Numbered from the stretch's first letter, positions 49,851 through 61,924 are shown. The stretch: DNA of 64,000 nucleotides from Glebionis coronaria (GCA_025667525.1 CM046878.1:82046196-82110195); one strand, 5' to 3'. The notes: generated by a model not told the origin, from the letters alone. Numbers and translations are program-made.

Positions 49851-50139
49851 CTGCAAAAGATCAATTTTTTGAGGTAAAATTAATGGTACTGTCATACAGT
49901 AGAGCAGTACAAATGATGTGTACAGCAAGGGTCCTAAATTTATATCCTCCATCAACTGCTTCACCATCTCCCACAACCTTCACATCCTAACAGCATGAGT
50001 TGTGTGACTTATTTCAATGGAACGATTAAAAAAGACAAGGTTCATTCCTGAGTGATAACATGAAAAGGGTAAAAAAGATAAATGGAAAAATTGTTTGAAA
50101 GACAAAAGATGTTAGAGATTTAACATAAGTTAACATACC
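49851..50139. other. Spacer between duplicated terminal exons
   Basis: Repeats the intron sequence upstream of copy B (51370-51680). The duplicated unit is therefore about 1.5 kb and includes intron plus terminal exon. Confidence 0.65.
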
Positions 50140-53100
50140 TCAAACAGCAAAAGGTTTAATAGCTCCCCAGGTGGGTTCAATCCACGCATGGGCGTAGAGA
50201 GGATGTTTGGTTCCCACAAAATCCCGAAAACCTTCTTCAATGTTTTTGCCATTGAAAGTGTGATACATGCCAGTTTCGAGTGAATAGAACACCACCTTCC
50301 CATTCTTATTATAAAATCTTGCAAAGAAGATTTTGCCTTCCATTTCCGGCGTTTTGGCTTCAATGCATAGGCATGCGCTATCAGAGATGTAAATCGTGTG
50401 CCTTCCTAAACCATTTGTTTTCTCCCATTCTTTCGTGAGATCATTCAGCCTGAAAACCTCAATGGATGCTCCAAAATGGTCCACAAAGACAAGTAGCACA
50501 TCTTCATCACATTTAGTCAGAAAATATTCTACTGGATATGATCTGTCGCAACTTCTCGGGGCTTCAACTACATCTTCCTTCCAAGAGAAATCTTCTTGAC
50601 CCAAGTTCTTGAAAATACTAAGTTGTCCGTCTAAACACAACGCATAAAGATCTTGGCCATAAAATATTGGATGAAAAAAGTCAGAACGTTCATCATCGTC
50701 ATCATCGTTGTCCTCATTGTCATTGTCATTATCCATACTAACCAAACGACTGACCAAACGCCAGGTTTGTTCTCCATGTACAACGTGGATGTACATGCCT
50801 TTAGAGCCAAATCCAACAACCATACAATCTGGGGAAGTTGGTGGTGCTGAGAAGCATAAACTATAGATGACATCATTTACCTCGGGAAGATCATGTACCT
50901 CATTTGTGAAGGGGTTACAAAACACCAATCCATGCTCAGGCTCAGTGTAATACAACAACCAACCATAACGAGAAAAACATATTTCGCCATCACTGATTGG
51001 AGCCTGTAGTTTTTTCATAAAGTACTTGTTACCGTACAAAGGATCTTCAAAAGTGACAATGCCTCGTTTTTTGTCTGCCAACATTAGCCACGGCGAAAGC
51101 AAAGAATAATTCTGCAATCTCTTAGATGCTGCTTCACCTCTCCATTGTACAACAGGCGCAGCTAAATGACAACGTTTGCATGTAGCACGAAAGTTCAAGT
51201 ATTCCAAGCCAATACAAAACTCCATAATCATGTCAAAAACACCAAATGGAAGATTGAGTAGTTGTGATTCATCAGGTTCAACATCATCATTATTAACTAA
51301 TCTTGGCACAATCCCACGGTCCTCGTCTTCTATTTCTTTATTAAATTTAGCATAAGCAACTGCTAAGCTGCAAAAGATAAAAAAAAAATTTGAGGTAAAA
51401 TTTATGGTATAAAATAAGGTAGCATCTGTAGTACAGCAAAACAGTATAAATGATGTGTACAGCAAGGGTCCTAAATTTAATTTCCCCCCATTTTTCAACA
51501 ATTTATCCCGTCATCAACTGTTTCACAATCTCCCACAACCTTCAGATCCTAACCGCTTGAGTTGTGTGGGTTATTTCAATGAAAAGATTGAAAAAGACAA
51601 GGTTCATTCCTGAGTGATAACATGAAAAGGGTATTAAAGATGAATGGAAAATTTGTTTGAAAGACAAAAAGCGGGTGAAAGTGTAAATACTTAACAAAGA
51701 TGTCCCAAAAGAGCGCCATATGAAAAGTTAAAAATTAGAACTAGCAAGGTTGGATCAGTTTGTTATCGCTCTTGTCTCTGGAGAAGAGGTCAAGGGTTCG
51801 ATCCTCACTCCTTGCAGGCCCCGGCCCTTTTCTATCTTTGATAGAACCGGAAACCTTAGGTAGGGGTCTACGCTTAAACCTCCCCATACACTGTCCTAAA
51901 CGGTATTGAGACACATAACCTTCCACGGTATTGAGTGTTACTTTACTTTTTTTTTTTTTTTTTTACATTTAGAACCCTAGCTGCACACATAATATCTAAT
52001 GTTGTTGCTGTACAGCCCATCCCCACAATAGAAACACGCAAATCAAGTAAAAGAATACTACGTACCTGCATTCCCACGCTGAGACACGGCTAGTTGGTAG
52101 CAGCGGAGAAAGAAACATAGAAGATAGCAAGATTGTTCTATCACTTAAATTGTACGAGTATATTAATTTCCCCATTCTGCTACGAATGTGTATATTACCC
52201 CCAAACTCGGAGGCAATCGAAGGACTATAAGCTACCGAGTTATCACGAGCAAGATCCACAAATAAATTACCATCTTTTAGGTCTTCCATTTGTTCCCATA
52301 CTTCACGACTCTTCCAAATATTCTCAACCTCTTCCACCTCCATATCTCCAGCCCTCTTACCAAATATGTTCCAGTTTTTGAGGCATTTCAATTTTCCCAA
52401 GTCTAAACTCGTCATATCAATTTTATGTAAAGATACAAGAGAAAATGATGTGTCCATTATCACATCAAAACTAAAACCTATTGTAATGCACAACAATTCG
52501 GTATTAGATCCTCTCAGAAAATACATGAATTCATGACCCCGATAGTAGGGAAGTTTAGGGCATCCCGCAAATAGCCTAAGCTTGATCACAACTCTTCCAT
52601 CCTTAACCACAATGTCAATCTCAATGACGAATTCATGTAAACAATTGTCCGTATTCAAAGCATATACTTTACCATTGCAACAACATAGGCTATGTAGTAA
52701 AGAGCCGCGACCGCTTACTCTCAAGAGTCGGAGAAGGTATGGTTGCTCGGTCCACTTTAACCTCTTTCTTCCATGGTTTAGCAGGCAAAAAACAAATTTA
52801 GGTTTATCTGTTCTGGTTAGCAGTAAAATTGATTTGGGATCATCAGGCGGTAACGACAAACAGCATTCTTTGATCGATGGGGAATACCCATCAGGCAAAA
52901 CTAAGGGAGGAAGATGCATGATGTTTGAAGTAACAGGGTTCCAAAGAGACCACATGTTGTCATCAGAGAGAATCAACCAACCGTGAAAACTACCTCGAAT
53001 ACGTTTTTTATGCAACTCAGGGATTCGACGACGGAAAAAGGATAACGGGTCTTGAATAATGTTGTAGAAAAAGTGGTCTTCGTCAGCTTGAGGGCTCTTA

Positions 53101-53165
53101 GTTACTGCCCACTGATATTCTGGGGATTTGGAGACTGAACGACAAGAAAACTGCTTCTGCTCCAT
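50140..53165 (-). CDS. Propeller-F-box-propeller protein (KIB1-4/DUF295), two coding exons
   Basis: Model: exon 1 53165-52066, intron 52065-51368, exon 2 51367-50140, giving 775 residues. Exon 1 (residues 1-366) has no F-box but a DUF295 propeller (GWLILSDD, NPVTSNIMHLPPL). Exon 2 starts with a short linker, then an F-box at about 402-440 (LNLPFGVFDMIMEFC...RATCKRC) and a second DUF295 propeller at about 445-760. The donor GCAG/GTACGT and acceptor TTTTGCAG agree in phase 2. If unspliced, exon 1 would end 23 residues later in a hydrophobic tail. F-box proteins recruit targets to SCF ubiquitin ligases; the propellers would bind the target. An F-box between two propellers is unusual, since it is normally N-terminal. 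An Asp-rich stretch (about 50700-50750) looks like codon-repeat expansion. The two exons could instead be separate genes. Confidence 0.65.
51742..51968 (+). mobile_element. tRNA-derived SINE with poly(T) tail
   Basis: The head (about 51744-51816) resembles a tRNA: 5' GCAAGG pairs with 3' CCTTGC, with an A-box-like TGGATCAGTTTG and B box GGTTCGATCC. A body of about 130 bases and a T-run of 17 or so follow. A 7-bp direct repeat TTAGAAC flanks it (51735-51741 and 51969-51975). The poly(T) end resembles plant Au-type SINEs. It sits in the intron of the F-box gene, opposite to its transcription. Confidence 0.7.
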
Positions 53166-53463
<298 letters not shown>

Positions 53464-53589
53464 CTCAAACTTAATCCGATAAGATGGATTGGATGATACC
53501 CTCAAAACACCGATTTATTCTAACGCTTATTAGGGATCCTTATTATTTTATGAATGAATGAATGAATGATTTATTGATTTATTGATTTA

Positions 53590-53597
53590 TATTTATA
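53590..53597 (-). promoter_or_regulatory. TATA box of the F-box gene
   Basis: TATAAATA on the minus strand (CTTATAAATATAAATC), about 130 bases upstream of the predicted leader-intron donor. Short GAAT and TTGATTTA tandem repeats lie between. It is consistent with a leader exon starting near 53560. Confidence 0.45.
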
Positions 53598-53762
53598 AGA
53601 ACAGAACAAGTCGGTTTAAGAAGACGATGTGCTGTAAGCCTCTAATGTAATAATACTGTACAAGCTTAGGTGTGGAGAACCAATCAAAACTAAACAGTTT
53701 TGTCAAAACATAAAAACGCACTATTTTTTGTAATTTGCCCTTTTATCCAAAGCACTATCACT
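53598..53762. other. Upstream region of the F-box gene
   Basis: No distinct element recognised up to the hAT-like element. Confidence 0.4.
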
Positions 53763-54159
53763 ATCAAGAGCAATATTTTAAAACCCGGTTTTTCGATTGA
53801 ACCGGCTAAGCTACCGGTTCGCGGGTCAACCGGTTGAACCGCCAGGTTAAACCGGTTACTAATAAAATAATTTAAAATAATTAATCTTATGAAACATTTA
53901 TAAATTGTATAGATCTCTACTACTTATAATGTCTGTATAATTTTTTTCAAAAAACTCTTCATTACTAAAATAAGCAAGTTTTCTCAACGTTTCCTTATTT
54001 AATCTCTAGAACACATCCTTAATAAGAAAGCCTATGTCAACGCAGGAATTAAAAAAAAAAACTGTATTTCATAAATTTGGAATGTCAACTAAACTTATAT
54101 TTGACAAGTAAATATTACGTTTCATCTTAATAATGCGTTTCAATTAATAGTTTGAAGAG

Positions 54160-57100
54160 TTGAAAATATTATTAATGCTAATAGATGTCGCATTTTCATA
54201 TAATGAAAACCCTAATCCATGCAAAAACCAAGCCTCTCTCTTTCTCTCTAAATATCACAACCACCACCACAGCCACCAGATCCGCTATTGCCACAATCTT
54301 CGCCATCACCGATGGTTGATTGATGTGTCTGGTCGATGGTTTGAGCTATCTAGGAGGTTTGGTGTGCGGTTGTTTTTTTAGCATGGTTTTGGTTAGTTTT
54401 TTTATGGCGGTTTTGGTGGTTCGCTGATGGTGGTATGTGCAAACGGGGGTGTGTGGTCTTATCTGCTGTCCAATCTGCCATTTTGTTCCTTTCTGCTGCA
54501 ACAAATATATGGCTAGGTTGTTTCTTTATGGTTCATTCGTATGGTCCTTCTATTTGAGTTACTGATGGGTTGCAGCTTAGTCAAATGGTTAAATATTTTG
54601 AAACAGTTTATGGTTTATAAACAGTTTTCTAAATCTTGAAAGTTCAAAGTATAAAACTTACTAGAGAAGCATCTAAAAATTCGGTCTAACCAGTTGTAAA
54701 CCACCCCATCAATATACATGAACCCCACTCAAACCAGTTGATAATTTATTCATGAATTGATTTTGTTTTTGCCAATGTTTTTTGCAGGGCAAAGATGCAA
54801 ACTAGACACATTCTCGTATGTGGTTTTGAAGAACAACATATGCGAAAAATGGTGTGAAAGGTATTCTCTATTTTATTTTTATTTTTTAAGATTTTTAATT
54901 TTGAATATTGTTTTTTTTTTTGTTAAATTAAAATATATGTGTACTGAAATTGGGGTTAGGGTTTATAGGGCTATATAAATGTTAATTATTGATTCTAATC
55001 ATAGGTTTATTGGTGTTGATTTTTGAAGAACATCATCTCAAAAATGGGTCTAAAAGGTACTCTAAGTTTGAATATTGATTTTAGATTTTTTTGATTTTGA
55101 TTTGGAGAGATCTATTGAATTGAATTGGTCACTAATGGAATATATTTACATCTATGCGTTACCATGCTTGCAATAGAGGTATTCGTCATTTCCCATTTAT
55201 GTGTTTTGAAATTGTTTATATGATAATGATATGCAGGAAAGATACGTATCTCAAAGTCGTTTAGGTGTTTGGACAAAGATACGTATCTACTTATTTTGCC
55301 TAAAATAAGTAGATTGGGACCTGGTTGTCTTAAAGAGCTTATTTGAGATGAAACTACATTCCTTTTTTTACCATCCCCTATGTTAAAACTGGATTTTAAC
55401 ATGATTTGTTACTTTGACTACTTGGTTGAAAAGGCATATAAAGATTGAGATGTAAGTGTCAGAGAATATAATGCGTCTGTTTGTCGTCAGTTTTATTTTT
55501 CAATTTTTTTCCATTCAGCAATGATAACATGTCTATGATACAAGTCTTCACATAGTCTTGGATGTTGAGGTGTGTCGTTTGTAATATTAAATAGCACATG
55601 AAAATTGTATTCACAGGAGAGTTGCAAGGTTCAGTTCCATCTCTTTGTGTCCTTCTGGGGGAAGGTTATCGAAGCTATATGGTATGGCATGTTTCGTTTC
55701 CTTTTAAAGCAATGCAACCAAAGATTCAATACTTGAAGCCATGCAACCTTCGTTTCCTTTCGTTTCCTTTTTGAGTTTAATTTGTTATTCATTTTCAAAT
55801 TAGGCGTGTGTCAGAATTGGGGGCTTTCTCAATTCCGTTTTTCCAGATAATTATTTCCAAGTTAATTTAATGATGCTGCTTCCAGGTATGCTATTTTTTC
55901 TGATTTTTTTAAATTTGGAATTATGATTATGATTATCTTTGCCAAGTTACGTTACTGTTTGCAGCTAATTGTTTACCGCATTGACTTTTCGATTTTTTTC
56001 CGATTATTTGCATCTTTTGAACCTGTTTCTTTTTGCCATTTTAGGGTGATGTTTTTTGCATGTATCGCGCGAGCTTCTTAATCGCACCCACAACGGATAT
56101 TTCTACTTTTTTGACACTTTACATCCTGGTGAGAAAAAAAGAAACTGATTTTTGAAATGTTCATACTGGTATTTGGTTATTTGGTGAAATGAATCGAACG
56201 GACATTATCTTGATGGCGTACAAAAGTTTCTATAATCTGTTGGCTTATATTTAGTGTAAGCGTAATTTTGCTAAGCACGGTACCTTTGCAGGGAAGCTAT
56301 AACCAGTTTATGGATGCCGCCATGGAGGGTGTTTAACAACGCCTCAATATTTGCAGATTTTATGGTTGCCCTCATGATGACTGTTTCTTAACGTCTGCTT
56401 GTAATAACCAAAAAGGCCATGATGCTGAAATGTAAATGTAGGCACAATCAATGTTTGGAAAGCTGGTATGTATCTTGGTTGGGCAATTCAGATGGTGGTA
56501 ATTGCTACTTGAAAAGGTAGCATTTGTAATTGTCATTGAAGCATGCCTTATTAGCCCATGATCAGGTTCATTATAGCATATATGAGCCTGCTTTTTGAAG
56601 AAAAACAGTCTGGTTTTTGTGGTCCTTAGAGGGGCAAAAAAAATTCTAATAATGGGGGAAGAAACTTTTAAGAAGCCAGTGTACCATTGAAGTATTATAT
56701 AATTTCAAATTTCGATTTTGTTGTTCTTTTCAGGTTTTATGTTGCTTATAATACTTACAAATTGCTTATTACGATTTCAATAACTTTTTTGCGACTAGGA
56801 TAATGGTGATATTAGTTGTAAGAGGATGTCATAAGTACTAAAGGCCTCAACCAAGATGAAACTGTCCGCGTCTTGGCAGCGCACCTTATCATGGTTGGCT
56901 ATGTCAAATACGTCCTATTTATTCAGTTATTATCGTATCTGGGGCTCTATATTAGGCTCTGGTGAATGTAAGTCGTTTGACCAGCTGGCTCCTACTTGCA
57001 CGCGGTAGTCGACGTTTCTTGCGGGCTGCTCTTATTAAAACAGTTTTTTTTCAAACACACTAAATGTAGGTATGTAGTCTTCATAATTTTCCTCCTCATA

Positions 57101-57660
57101 ATTTTGAAGTGTATATTCTTAATGTTGTGATTTTGAAAAAAAAACCCAGGTTTTTTTTACACTAATACAATAATATCCTTCACATGTTCTTAAACAATGC
57201 TTAAAGAGTCTTATGTACTACATATTTTTTGATTATTGTTGATTTTAGGCTAATAAATGTCCACCTTATATGTAGATGTTTTCACAACACTATTTACTCC
57301 TTATGTTTGAAAATAAGCTCTTCATAGAATAGTCTTTGGTTTTAAAATTCCGTTTACTGTGAATTAAATTTTGTTGTAACAAGTCACTTTATGGTGTTCT
57401 ACTTTCCAAAATAAAACGATTGATCAATAATAAAATGGAGTAATTCTACGCCAACGTCTAAACCTTTAATGGTTTACTATTGTAAGATCGATGTACTAAA
57501 CATGTTCTAACATACTAAAGCAACAGGAGTTCGTGGGAGGACACCAGACGCAAGGGTTAAAAATGCATTATGTCTGTTGCTATCAGCCTACCACAAACAC
57601 AACAGCAGGTTATGACTGGAAAATTGTGACACGCTAACACTGTTTTTTTTATTACTTGAC
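54160..57660 (+). other. Exon-like open stretches within the Helitron-like element
   Basis: Several short open stretches are bordered by splice-like AG/GT and have non-random protein character: 54788-54860 (CKLDTFSYVVLKNN), 55618-55690 (GSVPSLCVLLGEGYRSYMV), 56047-56130 (GDVFCMYRASFLIAPTT) and 56823-56960 (ISTKGLNQDETVRVLAAHLI). Near 54200 a CT-rich run after AAAACCCTAAT looks like a plant gene leader. Helitrons often carry host gene pieces. I do not recognise the source genes, and some stretches may be chance. Confidence 0.3.
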
Positions 57661-57860
57661 CAACTTAAAATGTTAGAAAAATGACTCGGTTTCACCTTTT
57701 CTCAAGGCTACAACATCTATGTGATTTAGTTGATATGAATATTGTTATTCTCTCAAGATGTATATATGAATATTGTGATTTAGTTTTATACCTATTTAAT
57801 GATTTGTTGTAACAAGATGTATATATGAATATTTTTATTCTCTCAAGATGTCATATATTA

Positions 57861-58264
57861 GGGATGAGCATTTGGACCCGAATTTCGGAACCGAACCGGA
57901 ACCGTAACGGAACCGTACCGATTTCCGGTACCCGAATCCCGTTCGGTATGGTACCGGTACCACGAAATAAGGTGAAGAAAAATTCGGTACCATTAATTCG
58001 GTACGGGACGGGTACCAAATCGGGAAATTCCCAAAAAAAAACGGGAAAATCCCGATTTCCCGGTACCGGTACCGGTACCGATACCGGTACCGGTACCGAT
58101 ACCGGTACCGGTACCGATACCGGTACCGGTACCGATACCGGTACCGGTACCGATATCTTAATCCCGTTCGGTACGGTACCGGTACCATTAATTTATTCTC
58201 GGGAAAAATTCGGTACCAATAATTTGGTACCGGTTCGGTACGGTACCGGTACCGTGCTCATCAC
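57861..58264. repeat. CGGTACC-rich element with GGGATGAGCA termini
   Basis: Starts GGGATGAGCAT and ends GTGCTCATCAC, which are near-perfect inverted termini. The middle has an array of CGGTACCGGTACCGATAC words (18-base period, about 58060-58150) and multiple GGTACC palindromes. Any translation here is repeat read-through. Likely a small inverted-repeat transposon; the target duplication is unclear (TA or TCATATAT). Confidence 0.6.
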
Positions 58265-58278
58265 TATCATATATCATG

Positions 58279-58496
58279 AATTGCAGCGAAGAATCAGATA
58301 TGTCTTGCTTCGCGACATACATCTTCATATCCAACAATATTGACATACATTTCGAATGTGCACTCAGAGAGCAACTCATGATATATGACATATATCATGA
58401 GTTTCTCTCTGAGTGCACATTCTAAATGTATGTCAATATTGTTGGATATGAAGATGTATGTCGCGAAGCAAGACATATCTGATTCTTCGCTGCAAT
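58279..58496. repeat. Near-perfect palindrome, 108-bp arms
   Basis: Arms 58279-58387 and 58389-58496 are complementary with about two mismatches and a single-base centre in CATGATATATG-A-CATATATCATG. No protein. A transcript would fold into one long hairpin. Confidence 0.9.
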
Positions 58497-58980
58497 TTTG
58501 GCCCATGAAATAAATGACAATTCATGCCTACTAAACGAGGGATAAACATAGACATATTTCTGAAAAACGACATAAAAAAGGCCAGCAACGCTCAGCAGCG
58601 AAGCGCGGACACCAAATACTTTGTTATCATAAGCGGTGGGTTGTTTATAAAATTTACTTTCTGTTTTAAGAAACAGTTACATAAAGTCGCATATTGTTAA
58701 TTATCTGTAGTTACAAGAGTTTTTCGCGTAAAACTAGAGTCTCTCAAGTACCAACTATTCACCAAACATATCGTTGGTGTTGTTTGGTGAAGAAGGAGTC
58801 TACACGTCAAATGTCGTGTATAAAGAAGTTTTACACGACGATTAACATATGTTCTTTTATTTTATCTCATACTTGATGTAATGTTTCACTTTCATTTTTA
58901 CTGAATGTTTTTTTATTTAAATAAGATTTTTCAAATATAATGTCATCTCACTATTATAAAGCTTATCGTTTCATAATTGC
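58497..58980. other. Right part of Helitron-like element, no gene
   Basis: AT-rich, no supported gene. Leads into the Helitron-like 3' hairpin. Confidence 0.4.
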
Positions 58981-59665
58981 CGCAATGCAATTCCGCAGCT
59001 ATGCGCGGGTATTCACCTAGTTTTTTTCAAACATATATATTAAAGTAGACGAATGAAACTTTTAAGAAGATAAAATCAAGATAGTGTATATGTATATAAT
59101 GCCAATTTAATTCAATACTTAAAAAATTAAACAAATATTTATTTGAATAACGTATTATACAAAGCAAAAAACCATTATCTTCTTTGCTTTGACATCCTAA
59201 CTTATCCTTTTCCATCTCCATTTTCGTCCACAATTCATCATCATTTCCAGCACCTCATTTTTGTCCATAATTCATCATCATTTTCACACAGATGGATCCT
59301 TATTTTCATAAGCTACTCATCTATTCATCTCATAAAGATAGATCCTTATCATGCGTATATATTGAAGCGTCGTATGATTCAACAACAAATGAAAACTTGT
59401 CAAATATCATCATCTATCATCAGATCTATCATCTATGTTAGATCATTCTAACATTAATTGTTGGAAAAGGAAATCCATTAATTACTTTAATTGAAAATAG
59501 AGCAAATTTTTTTGAACCGGCCGAGTTATTACAACCGGTTCAACCCGGTTTATAGAAAACCGGCCGGTTTAATCCGGTTCCGAATCCTTAAAAAACCGTT
59601 AACATTCGGACCGGCACTCCAACCGGTTCCCGGTTCAACCCGGTTTTTAACACATTGATCAAGAG

Positions 59666-61482
59666 TTAACAATTTTCTTTTGCTAGTAATTGTATATGAA
59701 TATAGTCATGACAAAATAAATTTCGAAAGTTTCAACATTTATGCGCATCTTTTTCGAAAACGAAATATTACTTGTAAGATAAGACTGATAGACTAAATGG
59801 CATTTATTATTTTAAGCAAATTTACTATTTTAGTAAATGGCATTTACTATTTTCAACAAATATAATGCTGATCTTTTTCTTTAATGGCAAATTTATTTTG
59901 TCTGCTCTTATCTCTACTAATTTTGAAACGTAATAATCATCCATTTTTAAACTATATGTATATTTACCACCTCTTGGTAACACATTTGAAACGAATATCA
60001 AATCCATTTGTGGTTCACGTCGGGTCCTTTGTGATTCGAGGTCGGCCCAGATTTAGTCTGATCGGTGCGCGTTTGAAGGTTCTATCGTGTCTGGTTGAAG
60101 CATGTTGTTCATGTTGGGATGGAGTTCCCATCGTGATCATGTCGGAGGTTGGCTTCATTCGTAACACGTTTAGAGTCGTAATATGATTCCGAGTTCACGT
60201 CTTGATCGAGTGGATGTTCATGGCTGTGTAGTTCATGACCTTGGCAGAGTTGTGTTTCGAGTTTTGGGTCAGATCGAGTTAAGGTGGATCATGTTGCTCG
60301 AGTTCTTGTCACAGTCATGGTTCAAGACATGTTCGTGCTCATGTTTTGTGTTAGTAACCGTTCGAGTCAAGTTTTAGTTCGCGATTGGTCCACGTTTGAG
60401 TGTTCGGTCTCATCGGTTCACGTTTATCGTCGTGTCAGGGTTCGGGTTACAAGCTAGATGGGTTGAATCTTCATGTTTGTATTTGAGTTGCCATTCGTGA
60501 CTCGTGTCAAACTGTGATCTCAATACTCGTTTGGCTCGAAGGTTGTGAGTGATTGGCATCGGTTCCTATTCATGCGGGGCTGAGGTCTTGATTTTTTCAT
60601 GGGCACGCATTCTTCCCCCTTTTTCTTTTGATTTGGAAAACTTTTCTTGTACGCTGGGTTATAGTGTGGTTCGCGTTTGGTCGAATCTGGTGATCGTGGT
60701 CGGTTGCTAGTACTCATGTTCGTTTGATTCATTCATGTTTCAGTTGAGTGCCACTTAATTCATGTCATACTTATAAGTAATGTATGATAGAACTATATAG
60801 TGATATAGATTATGATTTTAAATCAGTCATCATCATGGATCGTGTGTCAAACATACTTGTTTTAAGAAAATTTAAACCAAATTGTCGATAACGTGATATA
60901 GAGGATATGGAACTCTTGCTAACAGTAAGATTTATCATGATTTGTAATTTTATAAAACGAGCATTTAGAAAGATAATGTACTAGGTAGTTTTCTAAATAA
61001 CTTCATATGTGCATGCATCATACAAATACAATTAAATGCAAGCCATACCCTATTACGTATATTATTATGTTATTAATTCTTCAACGTCATCGTAAAGAAA
61101 AAATAAAGTTATCAATTATCGTAAATGTTGAAATGTTCAACGTGAGACGTTTCTCAAATCAAGTCAACTTTATCATACTCAAAGTTAATAAAGTTAATAT
61201 GAGACTTAATTGTCAATTAAATGGTTAATAATTATAGATTTAATGTAGATATTTCAGCAATAATTTCAATTTGGACGATGGATAGTGTCGGTTTTGATCA
61301 AGGTACGAATATTCTTATCTCTCTACTATTAATTGTTTCTCTAACACCTTTAATTTATCTTGCGTAGCGGAATATCACAATTGGGTGCTAGTCAAAGAAT
61401 CATTACACACAAGCCATAATGAACGACTCAAAAAGACGTTTAAAGCATAAGTGAATTTAAACCATGTTAAATTACAACAATG
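59666..61482. other. Intergenic, no gene seen
   Basis: 60005-60760 is markedly richer in G and T, with repeated words such as GTTCATG, CGAGTT and GTTCG, and has short open frames but no recognisable protein. The remainder is AT-rich. No RNA gene found. Confidence 0.4.
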
Positions 61483-61924
61483 ATAGGTGTAAAAACACCC
61501 ATCCTTTTACCACTTATTTCTTGCTAAAACAAGACCAAAACACGTATTTAATGTCATTTGTTTGGAATTATGCGTGGTTTGTGTGTTTGTTGTGTTTTCA
61601 GAGTCAACCGGATAAATATTGAAGAAAATTGGGATTGCACGGGTTTTATCGAATAAAAAGACTCAAGACGAAGTCTATAATCCAAGAGATGCAAAAGATT
61701 TGAAGTCAATGGGCCTATTTGAAGATTTATCGAAGAAAAGGACCAAAGATGGAAGATTTACATATGTCGAAAGAACTCAAGTCTATTAAACGAAGAAATT
61801 AAAAGACGAGTTGAATTTATTCGTCGACAAATCCCGAATCATAATCGAAAACGTCCACTTTTCTGAAAAGACGAGAAGACAAGAAGAAAGGGAGAACGCC
61901 CACTCACCAACCAAAGACAAGGCC

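Larger units (their letters stand above)
53914..59020 (+). mobile_element. Helitron-like element (5.1 kb, non-autonomous)
   Basis: The 3' end is GCAGCTATGCGCGGGTATTC followed by ACCTAG: a CCGC/GCGG hairpin about ten bases before CTAG, followed by T, as in Helitrons. The best 5' end is TCTCTACTACTTATAATG at 53914, preceded by A, giving insertion between A and T without duplication. No Rep/helicase protein is present, so it would be non-autonomous. The 3' end is good, the 5' end provisional. It contains exon-like open stretches, the CGGTACC element (57861-58264) and the palindrome at 58279-58496. Confidence 0.5.
53771..59657. mobile_element. hAT-like CGGTT-rich element carrying a Helitron-like insertion
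   Basis: The left end CAATATTTTAAAACCCGG and the right end read inverted, CAATGTGTTAAAAACCGGG, form terminal inverted repeats. Both ends continue into AACCGG-rich subterminal repeats. An 8-bp direct repeat ATCAAGAG flanks the whole (53763-53770 and 59658-59665). Eight-base duplication and CA... ends suit hAT. Without the insertion at 53914-59020 the element is about 0.78 kb with no transposase. Caveat: the related end at 41132 is also preceded by AAGAG, so part of the flanking repeat could be family sequence or target preference. Confidence 0.6.

Noticed and set aside
51744..51816. Functional tRNA gene
   Set aside because: The head pairs at its ends and has a B box, but it is followed by a SINE body and T-tail within flanking direct repeats and lacks a convincing anticodon arm.
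57825..58343. Thr-Gly/Arg-Tyr repeat proteins on both strands
   Set aside because: Translation of the CGGTACC array and flanks. The repeat unit is a multiple of three, so frames stay open.
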